Shown here one piece after another: positions 12,332 to 24,300 of a stretch of DNA of 64,000 nt. This DNA comes from Nectonema munidae (taxonomy: Eukaryota > Nematomorpha > Nectonematoida > Nectonematidae): positions 1 through 64,000 of the forward strand of contig JAUIRK010000974.1 in assembly GCA_030549495.1 (NCBI GenBank), written 5' to 3'. Within the stretch, counting starts at the first letter, position 1; the number at the start of each line of letters is the position of its first letter. A model generated the notes under the pieces. The model was not told the origin of the DNA. It was given only the letters and a program-made list of their open reading frames with translations, and did not search any database. Both the position numbers and the translations under genes were made by a program.

Positions 12332-13870
12332 ATGAAGAAGAAGAAATTGGTCAAGAAGAGAGAGAGATTCCCTCAAAGTACCAGACGGAATAGAATTTTT
12401 TGTGTAAGCAAAAATGTTAAGGGCAGAAGATCTTCAAGAAACATAATTTTTTCCACACCTGTCCAAAAGGCAATGAAAGATCCAATAAAATATTTTAGTC
12501 TTTTCTTCACGAGAATATGGTCGGCACTTTTATTCAACAGGCAAAGGTTAAAATAACAGATAATATTAGACTTCGTTTCTACATTCAATGGAGAATTTGC
12601 TTGCTTCATTTGCTTGTCTTTTATATATTGGCAATGAAAGGACCAACACATTGACGTCAAATGTCTCTTCAGAAAAATTAACAAACCCATTTTTGAAGGC
12701 TGCAGTTAGTAAAGATGTGTTCATTATCCTTCGTACTTTCATGAGATTTGATTCAAAGAGAGAAAGCGACAATTCTGTTAGATTGGTAGCGGTAAGATGC
12801 ATTCAAAACAAATTTCTGGAAAATTGTCATCAATATTAGTCTTCAACAAACTACTATAGATGAGCTATAGAATTTTTATCTTTTTCTATTGAAATATTTC
12901 AGACTCAATTTTTGAATAAGGAGTATTGCAAATTTGCCAATATTGTCAAGAGATTATTTTTGGTTTTGTGCTTATATCCTGGCTCTAGTATTTATGTGGA
13001 CTTATTTTTAATGTGTCAGGAATTGTCTATATGCGCCAAAGATAAAAATTATTCAATTTGTGGTACGGTTAGGAACAATAGAATATGGATACCACATGTT
13101 CTACGGCTTGCATACCAAAATATTTTTCTGTTGACTGGATGTAAAAGAATGTTTTTATTAACACAGTATTCATCGTTGACTATTTACATTCTACATAAGC
13201 ATTCTAAAAAACATTTAAAGCTGTTCATGTCGTGTCGAGATAATATCTTTCAAGAATTGATAGATTTGACTCAAAAAACAAGCGCAAAGAATCTTAGACT
13301 ACAATAAATATACGTCTGGGATAAACGTTTTAAAAAGGATGCTTCTAAAGTTTAGCTGTCATATATAAGCCTTCGAAATGTTGGCCAATAGCGAGTTTTA
13401 CCAATGTTCTCTATATTGCTGCTAATAACAGATATGGATAATTATGAAAGCTAATCGAAGTGATTACCCATCTTTTGAAAAATGGGCAGGAATAGCTTTA
13501 TAAGGCATCTAGCTTTGCTCTAGTTGAAAGGTCTATGAAAATCAGAATCGAAACTTCATTTACTTGCATATCTACTCGAAATCTGCTTTTTTACGGTTTC
13601 ACAAAACTAGTGAACCAACTGCAACCCACCGTTAAAAGTTACTGCTCTTCTACTAATTGTAAGTCTAGAAAAATGGGAACAAGAAAGAGTATTGAGTGTG
13701 AAAATTTGTTTACAAGGACCATACTTTATTTTCATGTTGTAAATGTAAAAGCGCATGTTAAATTATATAACAAGAAATACACATACTTTGTCGAAAAATA
13801 TTCTTTACAACATTTTCTTGTTAAATTTAAAGTAATTTGCTTTTTTTACAAAAAATATTTATTATGAATA
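12332..13870 (+). pseudogene. piggyBac transposase remnant (second subfamily)
   Basis: Ordered pieces of a DDE_Tnp_1_7 transposase lie on the + strand. At 12332-12556 there is DPIKYFSLFFTR, the segment that opens the core. At 12588-12839 there is a helical domain with NPFLKAAVSKDVF and RTFMRFDSKRE. At 12912-13307 there is SSIYVDLF, holding a catalytic-type Asp, then ICGTVRNNRIWIP. At 13535-13867 there is a Cys-rich tail (CSSTNCKSRKMG ... KAHVKLYNKKY), like the C-terminal zinc-binding region. Several frameshifts occur, and the segment with the first catalytic Asp seems deleted. I saw no terminal repeats, and the sequence differs from the piggyBac at 27421. Confidence 0.75.
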
Positions 13871-15188
13871 GTTTTGTCAATTTCCTGGAGTACAGGTTGC
13901 TTTTATATGGCAACTATAAATATGCATTGTAATTTGTATATTGCAATGTATGAACTTATTTTCAACATCTGTTTTGTTTAATACATAACATATTGTTTTG
14001 TTTATGTGTTATTATCACTCGTGCTGTTATTTCTCCAAAATGAGCATCACCGAACAAGCGATGCACGGGTTTGATGTAATGTCTTTTTCCATTGATTTTC
14101 TCAGCGTAAGTCAAAGCATTACTTGCATTTCTATATAATGTAGAATATTCCGTACTTCTCATATTTCAAGCAGTCACTAAAGCTTACTTTCGCTGTATGG
14201 CTTCTTCGTGGAGATACTACACCTTGAAAACAAAAGAGTTTCCAACACAGCGGAAAAATATTTTGCCGAATGGTCATGTTATGTCAATCAATACGTTTGG
14301 AAGAATCACAACTTTAAACGCTTCAAATCATTTTAAATAGCTCATTAACTTTTATGGTTTTCAGCTTTGTAAAGATAATAGTTATTGCATTATAGGAATT
14401 TCCTTTGATTTATTTCCTTGTGTATAAGTAATCTCAAAATTTGTAGATAAATGAATTGCAAAATAAGACGCCTCATAATGAGAAAATAATCTTCTTATTT
14501 CGCTTCATTTCACTCCAATCATACGTGTTGTATAAAGTGCAAAACTACAATTATTATAGTTCATTTATTAAAATCCTTTTCAACAGAATATCTTCATAAA
14601 CATGCAAATTCCAAAGCACAAGAAAGTAAATGTCTATTCCATTTCTTTATCCCAGCACAAATCTTAATCTTAAAAAACTCTTTTAAAAAAAAATTTTTTT
14701 TTTCCACAGATTCTACCTTTTCAAACATCTAATAAACTTATTTTAAAATATGCGCGATAACCAACTCAAAACGATTCTTTGATAATAATCTAAATAAATT
14801 GTAGACAAAATTATTTAAATAGCCAAAAGATTAAAAGTTATAATTTAATTTCTTAAAACTTTTTCTAGATATTGAATCCTTTGATAATTTCACCCATACT
14901 GACAGTTTACTTTAAATATTATGAATTACTTATTATTAAATTATTGCATTTAGATGGCGTTAAAGTGAACTACTTTTTTTCAGTTGATGAGAAGAAAACA
15001 AACTAGTTATAGAATATAATCAATTAAGGAATAAAATTAGTCATCCATTCGTCAAAATTTAGACAAATAAAAGATACTTCTGTGAGACATTTAGTCTGGA
15101 AGGAAATTTGCTAATTTATCCAAACATGGAGTACTAAGAAAATTAAAAAAAATTATTTCACCCATGAGGTTTTGCAATTTTACTCTCT
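13871..15188. other. Non-coding AT-rich stretch
   Basis: I see no gene, RNA or transposon terminus here. The short minus-strand ORF at 13962-14162 has no family match. The sequence is plain AT-rich intergenic DNA with several A/T runs. Confidence 0.45.
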
Positions 15189-15694
15189 TTAACCTTTTGA
15201 GGAGCAGTGGGATACCAGTGTCCCAAGAAATGAAAATCGTCTGCTTTGAATATATAAAATTCCATTGAAAAAGAAAGCAGATGAATCGTCTTCAAAATTT
15301 TGGTCTTCAAAGCGTTAATTTATCAAATACTAAGTTATATCTAGGCTATACTTCCATTTGTGAGATTTAAATATTTCAGTGTCTGAGTTTTAATATCAAT
15401 TTGTATATAGTATGTATGTATGCATACTAACTACAATGCTAATTCTACGCTAATCCTAACCCCAACAATCGGTTTTCAAAATGGCCCCATTTGGAAATTG
15501 GTTGAGGACTTGTCAACTATTATGCAAATTGAGGAAAAAATTTGAATAGTCTAAGGGATACCCTTTCGGGATCAGAAAAATCAGACGATATTTATTAACA
15601 AGCAGAAGATTCATATACAAAACTATTAGAAAAAGCAGACGAAGGTAAAATTGTTTATGTATCATATATGATACACTAGTCACGAAAGGGTTAA
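15189..15694. mobile_element. TTAA-flanked MITE, larger relative of the CCCATTAAG family
   Basis: TTAA bounds both ends. The inner termini are CCTTTTGAGGAGCAGTG on the left and CACTAGTCACGAAAGGG on the right, an imperfect inverted repeat. Inside are the words 'cgtctgctt' and 'aagcagacgaagg' and a short palindrome around 'gataccagtgtccc', features shared with the 135-bp MITEs at 23883, 44942 and 52982. It ends 180 bp before the start codon of the JmjC gene, so it may lie in that gene's promoter region. Confidence 0.55.
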
Positions 15695-15874
15695 ATCATA
15701 TTTGATGTGATCGTATTTGTATTGAGATTTACAAAATCAGAGCTTGATCCACCCTGCTTTGTACCTCTGTGAAAAATGTAAATTTGGGTATGATTTATTT
15801 CAATGTATGGTAGTTATATTTGGAAAAAGAGCTTACTACTTTTAAATTTGCTATGAAAATTTTTCAAGGACTCA

Positions 15875-18270
15875 ATGTTTGGAACGAAAGAATTGTTGAT
15901 GGAGTTGGAGCACTCGCTGTCTCTTTGCTCTTTCGAAGATGTCGAAAACAATGAAAGGATCAAGAAGGGCTGCTACAAATTGCTTTCTCGTGTTGGCAGG
16001 AAGTGCTTCAAATACTTGCTTCTACTTCTCTTGACGTGTGTGATATACTTGCACACACGCGGACTGACAAACATGAAGAATTTAGCCAGATTCATCGTGG
16101 AAGAGGCAAGTTACTTCACTTACTTTTATTGATCAAACAAAACTTCTTTTTTTTGAAAATGTTTTCAAAAATTCAATTCTATATTTGTTTAATCTATTTG
16201 TGTCTTCCTCACTTCATATTTTGTCTTTACATGGTCCGCATAAATTATAATCTCCCTCACCACTTTTACAACGTTTTTGGGCTTATGTTTTGAGGAAAAG
16301 TTATTCGTATAGTTCTTCTTGACATCGAAAAAATTTATTTAACCTGCTTGATGATTAAAAAGTGATTCTTTGAAATATTGATTTTATATCTGCTTTAAAG
16401 ATGTCGTTTTTATCAAATTAGTATGATTTTTAGCTTTTGTCTTTACACGAATTCAAAATCTTTAGAAGAGAGCCTCTTTCTTAGAGGATGAAAAATGCAT
16501 TGTTGAAAATTTTGCGAAATCAGAAAATTTGTTCAGATCACCCATAAACTGTGATGAATGTCGCAATGTGCGCGAAATCAAAAAAGTTTCAAATGTTGGC
16601 GCGGATGAATTTTTGGAAAAGTACGCCTACACCCTACAACCAGTTGTTATTGTGGATGCACAAAGAAGTATGCCTTCATTTATCCGATTTTTGAAGAACA
16701 ACACTTCTCTGTTTATTCCATTCTATATCTTTCCAGAAAAGGCTCCGCTCGCCCTGAAACATATTTTGATAAGTGGCCTTAAAATACAGAGATTTTAGGT
16801 CAGAAACTAAAAGGGGGAAATTTAAATTTAACAACATAAACTTTATTACAAAAAAATAATCTTTGTTTTATTGATCAAAAATAATTAATTATTATCATTA
16901 TTAGAGAGCCTGTTAATTTATCAATGATGATTAATTTAACTGCTTCAAAGAGAAATAATGCAATTTATTTTTCTAATAAAATTTAACAGACCAGTTCATT
17001 TATCAGCACACAATATCACCACGGTTGCTTTATGCTAAAGAAAAATAATTTTTTGAATAATAAGATTAGCAAACTTATAATTTGCTACACTGATAACCGA
17101 AGAATTTAAACAATTTTATTAAAAGAAGCTAAACTGTTTTGTTTATAAAAATTGAAAATATATGATTTATATAACAATAGACATTTTTGCTGAATAATAT
17201 AAAGGTAAAGAAAAAATAAGCAATAACTATATATACTTCTCAATCACGTGAATGAATAGAGGAATTTTTTTAAATGATTAGGGGTGGCATAAGACCGAGA
17301 AACTTTATTTTTACGTGTTACCTTCGTCATCCCGAGAAACTACGATTTTACGCATTTCTTTTAAGACATTTAGATATGTTTGTTATATATCTTATTTATG
17401 AGTTAATAGTAAAAAAGCAAGTGACAAATTTGACAATGAAAAGGTACTATATATATGATATAGTAAAATTGCAAGACTAGTGATTTGGTTTAATTAGTAT
17501 TTAACATAGAATTTAATAGTATTTAACTGCTTATTTCAGGATAAAATCCCTATAGGAATAAAAATGATCAATTTTAGTTACTTTTTTTGTCTTCTTTTGA
17601 AAAGTGTATTCAGCATTCTTCCTTTTTACGCTTAAAAGATGAATTTGGTACGGCCGCTGCAACAACTGGTCGAACGAAGTAGAGAGGTGGCGAATCTTCT
17701 CCAACTGATGCAGTCTCCTCAAAGGAAGAGCTGTATTGTTCTTCTTCTTTGATAGAATGATGGTCGTTGAAGGATATTAGTGAAGGTGAAGAAGATGTCG
17801 ATGACTTCGGAGGCATATTCGGAAATGATTGATTCGTATGCCTTAGATGTGCTTTTAATTCTTTTGCGGTTATATTGGCTAAATTAAAATAAATTTCCTT
17901 CAATCTTTCAGAAATCTTTGCAAGGTTGAACACAGAGAGGCAAATGGTATATTTCATCGTAAAACTTAGTATCAATTTGGTAGGTTATTATTCTATAATT
18001 TTCCAAAAAAATTCTCACCCATAGTTTATTGAAAAAAGGCACCGCCCTTCCCCCCCCCCCCCCCCACCCCCTACAAATATATTACTCATTTACTAACTAA
18101 AAATTTTATTTTTATTTTATTTTTTTTTTTTTTTTTTTTTATTTAAATTTTAAATTTAAATTTTTTATTTTTTTTTTTTTTTTTTTTTTATTTTTTTTTT
18201 TTATTTTAAATTTTTTTTTATTAATTTTAAATATCGGGGTGGTGGGTTTATTTTTTATTTTTAATAAAAA

Positions 18271-18310
<40 letters not shown>

Positions 18311-21300
18311 TGGTTAAGAAAAGGAATACATTAGAAATAAATGAATTCTTGCAATGTGTTTTGCTTTATATTATACTAAATCTTCAAAGATAATAATTGA
18401 AAAAAGGAATCTTAGAGTTTTACTATGCAAGATGCGTTTAATTTATATAGAAACATCGAATAAAGATGATGTATTTGGAATAATTGGAGGATTCTCTTCA
18501 AAGACTTGAATGCAACAAATGTACCACGGGAAAGATAAATTTCAGTAATTAAAAATCTTCTAATTAAATAGCACATCATCTCAAAAAAGAAAATTTTACT
18601 TCAAAAAAAGGCCAAGAGCTCATTCTTTGTGTAAATAGCTTCACTATACCTCAGATATTTTTTGATTAGATTGGACTGCAAGTAAGGTCTTCACCTTTGA
18701 ATACTTCAAAAGTTTGTATGCCGAAGAATCTCGCATCTTCCAACATGTGGATCCTGATTGCCAGTTCTTTCCTTATCAAACGGAGTTTAAAGAACTATCT
18801 GAAGTTTTTAACATGGAAAGGGATAGATATGAAATGAAGAAGGATTACAAGCCTTGGTACATCGGATGGTATTGCTTTTGCTTACATGTAATTCCAAATA
18901 ATCTGAAAATATAATTAGTAGTCAATGAAAAATACACAAACATATAATACTTAAAAGAATAATATCTTGTGCTTGGGTTAATTTTCCGTCTTTTTTGGTT
19001 TTTAACGGATTTTTTCCTTTATTTCTGACATTCTTCTGAAGGTGTGACAGAATGGGCCTAAAATTTTTACCAAGAAGGATCCACTGAATCTCAGAATGTA
19101 ATAGAGGTGGATAAAATACTTGGCCTCGATACCATGTAAATTTTGTTTTGGGGGAGGGAAATTTTTTTTACATTTCCTCTAAAATATTTTTATCAATGTA
19201 ATCATTTTTCACTATATGGGCATTTATTCAAAATATGCAACTTTTATGCAAAACATTTATATTTATATTTTTTAATTTTGTTGCTAAATATATAAATATA
19301 TACGCAGTTGCCAGAATTCTGGAATTATTCATAATTTGTTTGAAAAAATTTTTTTTGTTTGAGAATATTTTACTTTATTTCGGTGAAAACTCACATTCCT
19401 AATATTTTAGAGTAATGTAACCGGCTTGGTCTATCCTCACCAAGACTTTAAGGACCATAAATTTCAAAATATCTAAATAACTAACTAAAAATACACATAA
19501 ATTTAATATTCGCTGTCTTGGGGTTTCTTTTAAAATCTTCGTGATTATGATTAATACAGGAAGGTACTATTAATCCTTTCATGACCAGTGGCTAATGAAA
19601 GTGTTGACAACTTGCATCTTGCAGATGGTAAGCGTGGAGTCGATACTAAACTAGAATCTGTCAAACCAAACTTTTGTTCTTCTGCAATAGTCGCCTTGGA
19701 AGAGTTTGAATGATGTATTAAGCAAGATAAGAACAATTCTTCTGTTATTTTCAGTTCTACTTTCTAAAGTCTAAAACATTGTGCGGTTTCTATTTATCCG
19801 AGCGAGTAGAATGTCATTGATATCATTGTTTGCTCTTTCTACGGAATCCTGGTTTTGTGGATCATCATGAACTATTATGAGCTGAGCCCACAACTCTTTG
19901 AAAGACAGAATACGCCTCACATACACCTTTAGTTTTGGAGCGTTTTTATAGGTTGTTTGAAGCGCCATCCATACGTGAGCCACATAAGATGGTTTACAGG
20001 AAACAGCACATTAACCAGCGTTTTTCCTCTCTTGACACATAAGCTAGTAAGACTTGAATTCATCAACTGCTTCTATTGATATTATTCTTAAGAGTGAGAT
20101 GTCGCTGCATCCTTTCAGGACTACCACTACAAATGGTTATATGCGCCTTGCTGATTACGTCATAAGTGTCTTTTATAGTGACATAGTAGATTGTAAGTTT
20201 TTCTAGTAGTGACTTTCTCTTCTTGATGAGTTTCTGCACGTCACCTCATGTAACAACTTCATACTTCTCAAGGATATAGCCTTCATGACATTAGGTGGTA
20301 GAAAAAAATTTTGTTACTGTTTTCAGGTCTTCTATGGTCTTGTAGTATATTTTCTTAGCCATAAGATCTTTTTGACACTTTGAATATTTTTCATATAATT
20401 TCTTTTCCAACATAGGTTGTGATGTTTTCAGCAAGATAAGCACAATTCTTCTGTTAATCTCAGTCCTAACTTGTGGGTTGTGACGAAATGTCAAAGAAAA
20501 AATAAAAAGGTTTAAGAAAAAAACTCTTTTAATTTAAATAAATAAATTTAAAAAAAAAACTAATAAATTAATTTTTTTATTTTTTGGAAAAGTTTTTTTT
20601 ATCTTTTTTATTGCATAGAAATTTTGGCTATAAATGATTTTACAGGTCTATTTTTTCTAATTTGAAATAAATGTTAGTTTTGAAAAATGTTGTTAGATTT
20701 TATTTTATGCCCGCATATACACACAGGGGTAAAATCTATTAAAAAATAGGAAAAAATATATTTGTACTAGCAATTTTTTATAATACTCAAAATGGAAAAA
20801 TAATATAAAAGTTAACTTTTCGAAAAAAGAAATTATAAATTATAGTTAAAATATATAAAAACGATTAAAATTATTTCTCGATGAATGGATGAATTTTTCT
20901 GTAGATGGATTCCGAGCATTACTAGATACAGCAGTTTTCACTTATAACTAGTGATGGGACGATGTCAAAATTTTGTATGATTCCGAATCTCAAAAAATAG
21001 CATTACGATTTCCTATTCTTTTCACCTAAAAAACTTGCACTATCCATTCATAACAATTTTTTCCTTATTATGTCATAAAGGTATACAAAGATTTTGCATA
21101 ATATTATTTATTTTCAAAGAGTATGAAATTATAATTGTTTTTTCGTGTATTTCATTATGATTACAGAATTTTTCGCATAATAATGCTTCGAATTATGGTA
21201 TAAGTGAGGTGTCAAATATTTTTAATTGTGTAAGAGAGACTTTTTTTCAGTTCCTGGAAGAATTTTAATTAAGACTTGCTTTTCACTAGCTTTTTTTAGG

Positions 21301-24300
21301 AAAAAATTGTCATCTCCAAAAATTGTAAACTGCATGACTTATGGTGAGGAAGAATAAGACTTTTATCATAAAATGCAATTAATTTTTTCAATTACTCTAA
21401 TGAAGTCAAATCTAAATGAAAAAACTGTCACCATTACTCACCTCTCATATTCTGCAATCCATGATTGAACGAATTCAATGCAAATTTTTAGCATTAAACT
21501 TTTCTAGGTAAAATTTTGAATGAGCATTTAAAAGATTACAACACCTTTAAGCAAAATTTCACGTGTTTTCTGACTTGCAAAAATAAACTGAAGTATCTTT
21601 TCAGTTTTGCTAGAATAGAAGTAGCACTTTAAAGATATCAACAATTTAATAAGAGAAATTCTTAAAAATTCAAAACAACGGTCGAAGTAAAATATTTATG
21701 TAATATGCAACGAGAGGCAGGATTTAGAGTAAATTTTGAATCGTTTTAGAATATAAATGAACTCAGTTATGTTTATGATAAATTCTCCCCATACGATTTC
21801 GATGTCGATATTTGGAAAAATCACGATTTATTTAGAGAAAGTCTTTGTAAAATCAATAAAAAAAAAGTAAGAAAGTCTTTTTCTTATTTTTCTTCCTTTT
21901 TTCAGAATTTGAAATAGCTTTTGAAACTATTCAACGATTTTGTTTCTATAAACAAAACTGATTATGAATTTTTGTAAAAATCCCAAAAATACTTACTACA
22001 TTTGCATATTACATATTCCTTTTTTAAAAAAAATTAATTTTGATATATTTTTTATAATTAATTTTTTATAATAACGAAAAAAACATAAACGTCCTTAAAA
22101 ATTCCATACTACTTTACTAATTAACTTACTATTCTATCACAAACATTTATAAAAATGGTTAGTCTTACATCCAATCGCAATAATGGGTTAAAGAGCGCCT
22201 TTAAATCAAAAGAGTGTTTTAATATGGTAAATCGATGTAAGAACAAGAATTTAAATCAATGGTTCTCAAACGCGGCCCTCAACCTCTTGTTTTGCGGCAC
22301 ACATAGCAAAGTAGCAGGAAAAATATGTTAACAATATCATCATTAAAATAGTCAAAATTTCGCAAATTTATTGATTTATTAAATTATGATATATATGCAG
22401 CAATTTGGGTTTTATTTCAGAGTTAATTAAAAATCGCTTTTTATAAAAACCTATTTTATACTTTTGAGGCGACCCTCTCGTGCAATGTTGGTTCTTAATT
22501 TGGCCACTTGTTAAAGAAGGCTGAGAACCACTGACTACAACTAACATTATTTATATTATGATATTTATTATCTTAGAAGTCAGTCCGTTTAAACGAGTCT
22601 ACTCTAAATTCGGCAAAGCGTTTTATTTTACATCACACAGTATTCATCTTTATTAAGTTTAAAAAATCAATCGAGCTTAATTCAGTACGTGAGTTAGTTT
22701 CACTTAACAAAAAATATATATGAATAAGATTACAAGAAATGCTTCTAAATTTAATTTTAATACTTTTTTTTTCTTTTCAGATTCGTGAAAATTTAAAATG
22801 GCGACGTTTTTTGAGGTTTTGTTGTGATTTAATTTTCCTCTTTGTTTTGAACAAATGCAATCGTGGGGTTGTTCTAAATGTAAAATAGATAAACTACAGG
22901 ATATGCTTTGTGGTTTTGTTTGTAACAACTGGCAGTGTTACAGTTGCTCATAACTTTCTGAAAATTTCAATGATTTTTTTGATAAAAACTACACTGTTGG
23001 ATTGAGATAGGCGTGCTGTAATTGTTTACAAACCATATATTGAACCAGTCTCATCATTAGAACACAATACTTTTGATGATTCGAACAATTTTTTCTGTAA
23101 ATTGTAGGGTAAACTTTCCGATCTTTTAAGTAATAACACGAACATTATAACTTTAGGAAAAATTCCAACCTTTATGAAAAAAAGAAACAGGATGAAAAAA
23201 TCATATTTACATTCTCTGAAGAAAGGAGGCCATAGCACATTTGGAATAAAGTTAAGGCATTATCCAACACTTCTATAACAAATTTCAAATGATCTCTTAA
23301 TATGCGGATAAATTAATTGATGAACCATTCGAGCTTTCAAATTTGGTTAACTCAAAATTCACGAATTTGATTAGTCCTGCATTTCAAAATGTTGATAATT
23401 TTAATTGTTTGAATGGTAATAAACTTGATTTTGGTTTCGTGAAGTCTTTTAGCAAGTTATACTGTTTTATAAATTCTTTTGAATCAAACCAAAAGCATGG
23501 TGTTTCTATGTACCACATAAAATTAGTTATATATGTTTTGGCGAAATTCTTTTCTATTAGGCTTCAATTCACGCCTTGGCATTTCTGTTTATCCTGACAT
23601 ATTTAGACTTAGTAAAGTGCATCCAGTTTTCAAAAAAGGAGATAAATATAATGGTGACAATTATAGGTCTGAGTCTATAATTTCTACTATCTCAAAAATA
23701 TTTGAGAAATTACTCTTTCAAACAAATGAATTCATTTTTTAACTATAATAACTTGAGAAACAAAATCTTTGACAGATATGCCGATTGAGATGAAATAATT
23801 GTAACAAATTTAAAAAATTGTAAAAACTGGACACTTTATTGCTGATTTTGCTAACTAGTTTCGGAGTATATGATCTCCTTTTTTAACCCATTTACGGCCA
23901 ATGTTCCTATTTTGGAACATAAGTAATTTCATCTTCGTCTGCTTTTTTCAATGACTTTGAATATAAATCGTCTGCGTTTTTTAGATATCGTCTGCTTTGC
24001 TTGGTCTTAAATGGGTTAAAGCAAATATATAAATGATAAAATAGTGAAAAAAAATTATTATCAAATTGCTAGTTAGCAAAATCAGCAATAAAGTGTCCAG
24101 TTTTTACAATTTTTTATATTTGTTATAATAACTTGTTATATACTTATCAGTTTTGGATTTCATGAAGATCATAGCACTCAATCTTTACTTTGTTTGTTAG
24201 TAAATCATATTATTGATAAATATTCAGCACGTTATTCCACTCTAACTGTTTTTGTAGACTTTTCAAAAGTATTTGATTTAATTCCTCATAAGCGCTTACT

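Noticed and set aside
12012-12332. 106-residue minus-strand gene
   Set aside because: It precedes and partly mirrors the piggyBac remnant, has no domain and is low in complexity; no support beyond length.
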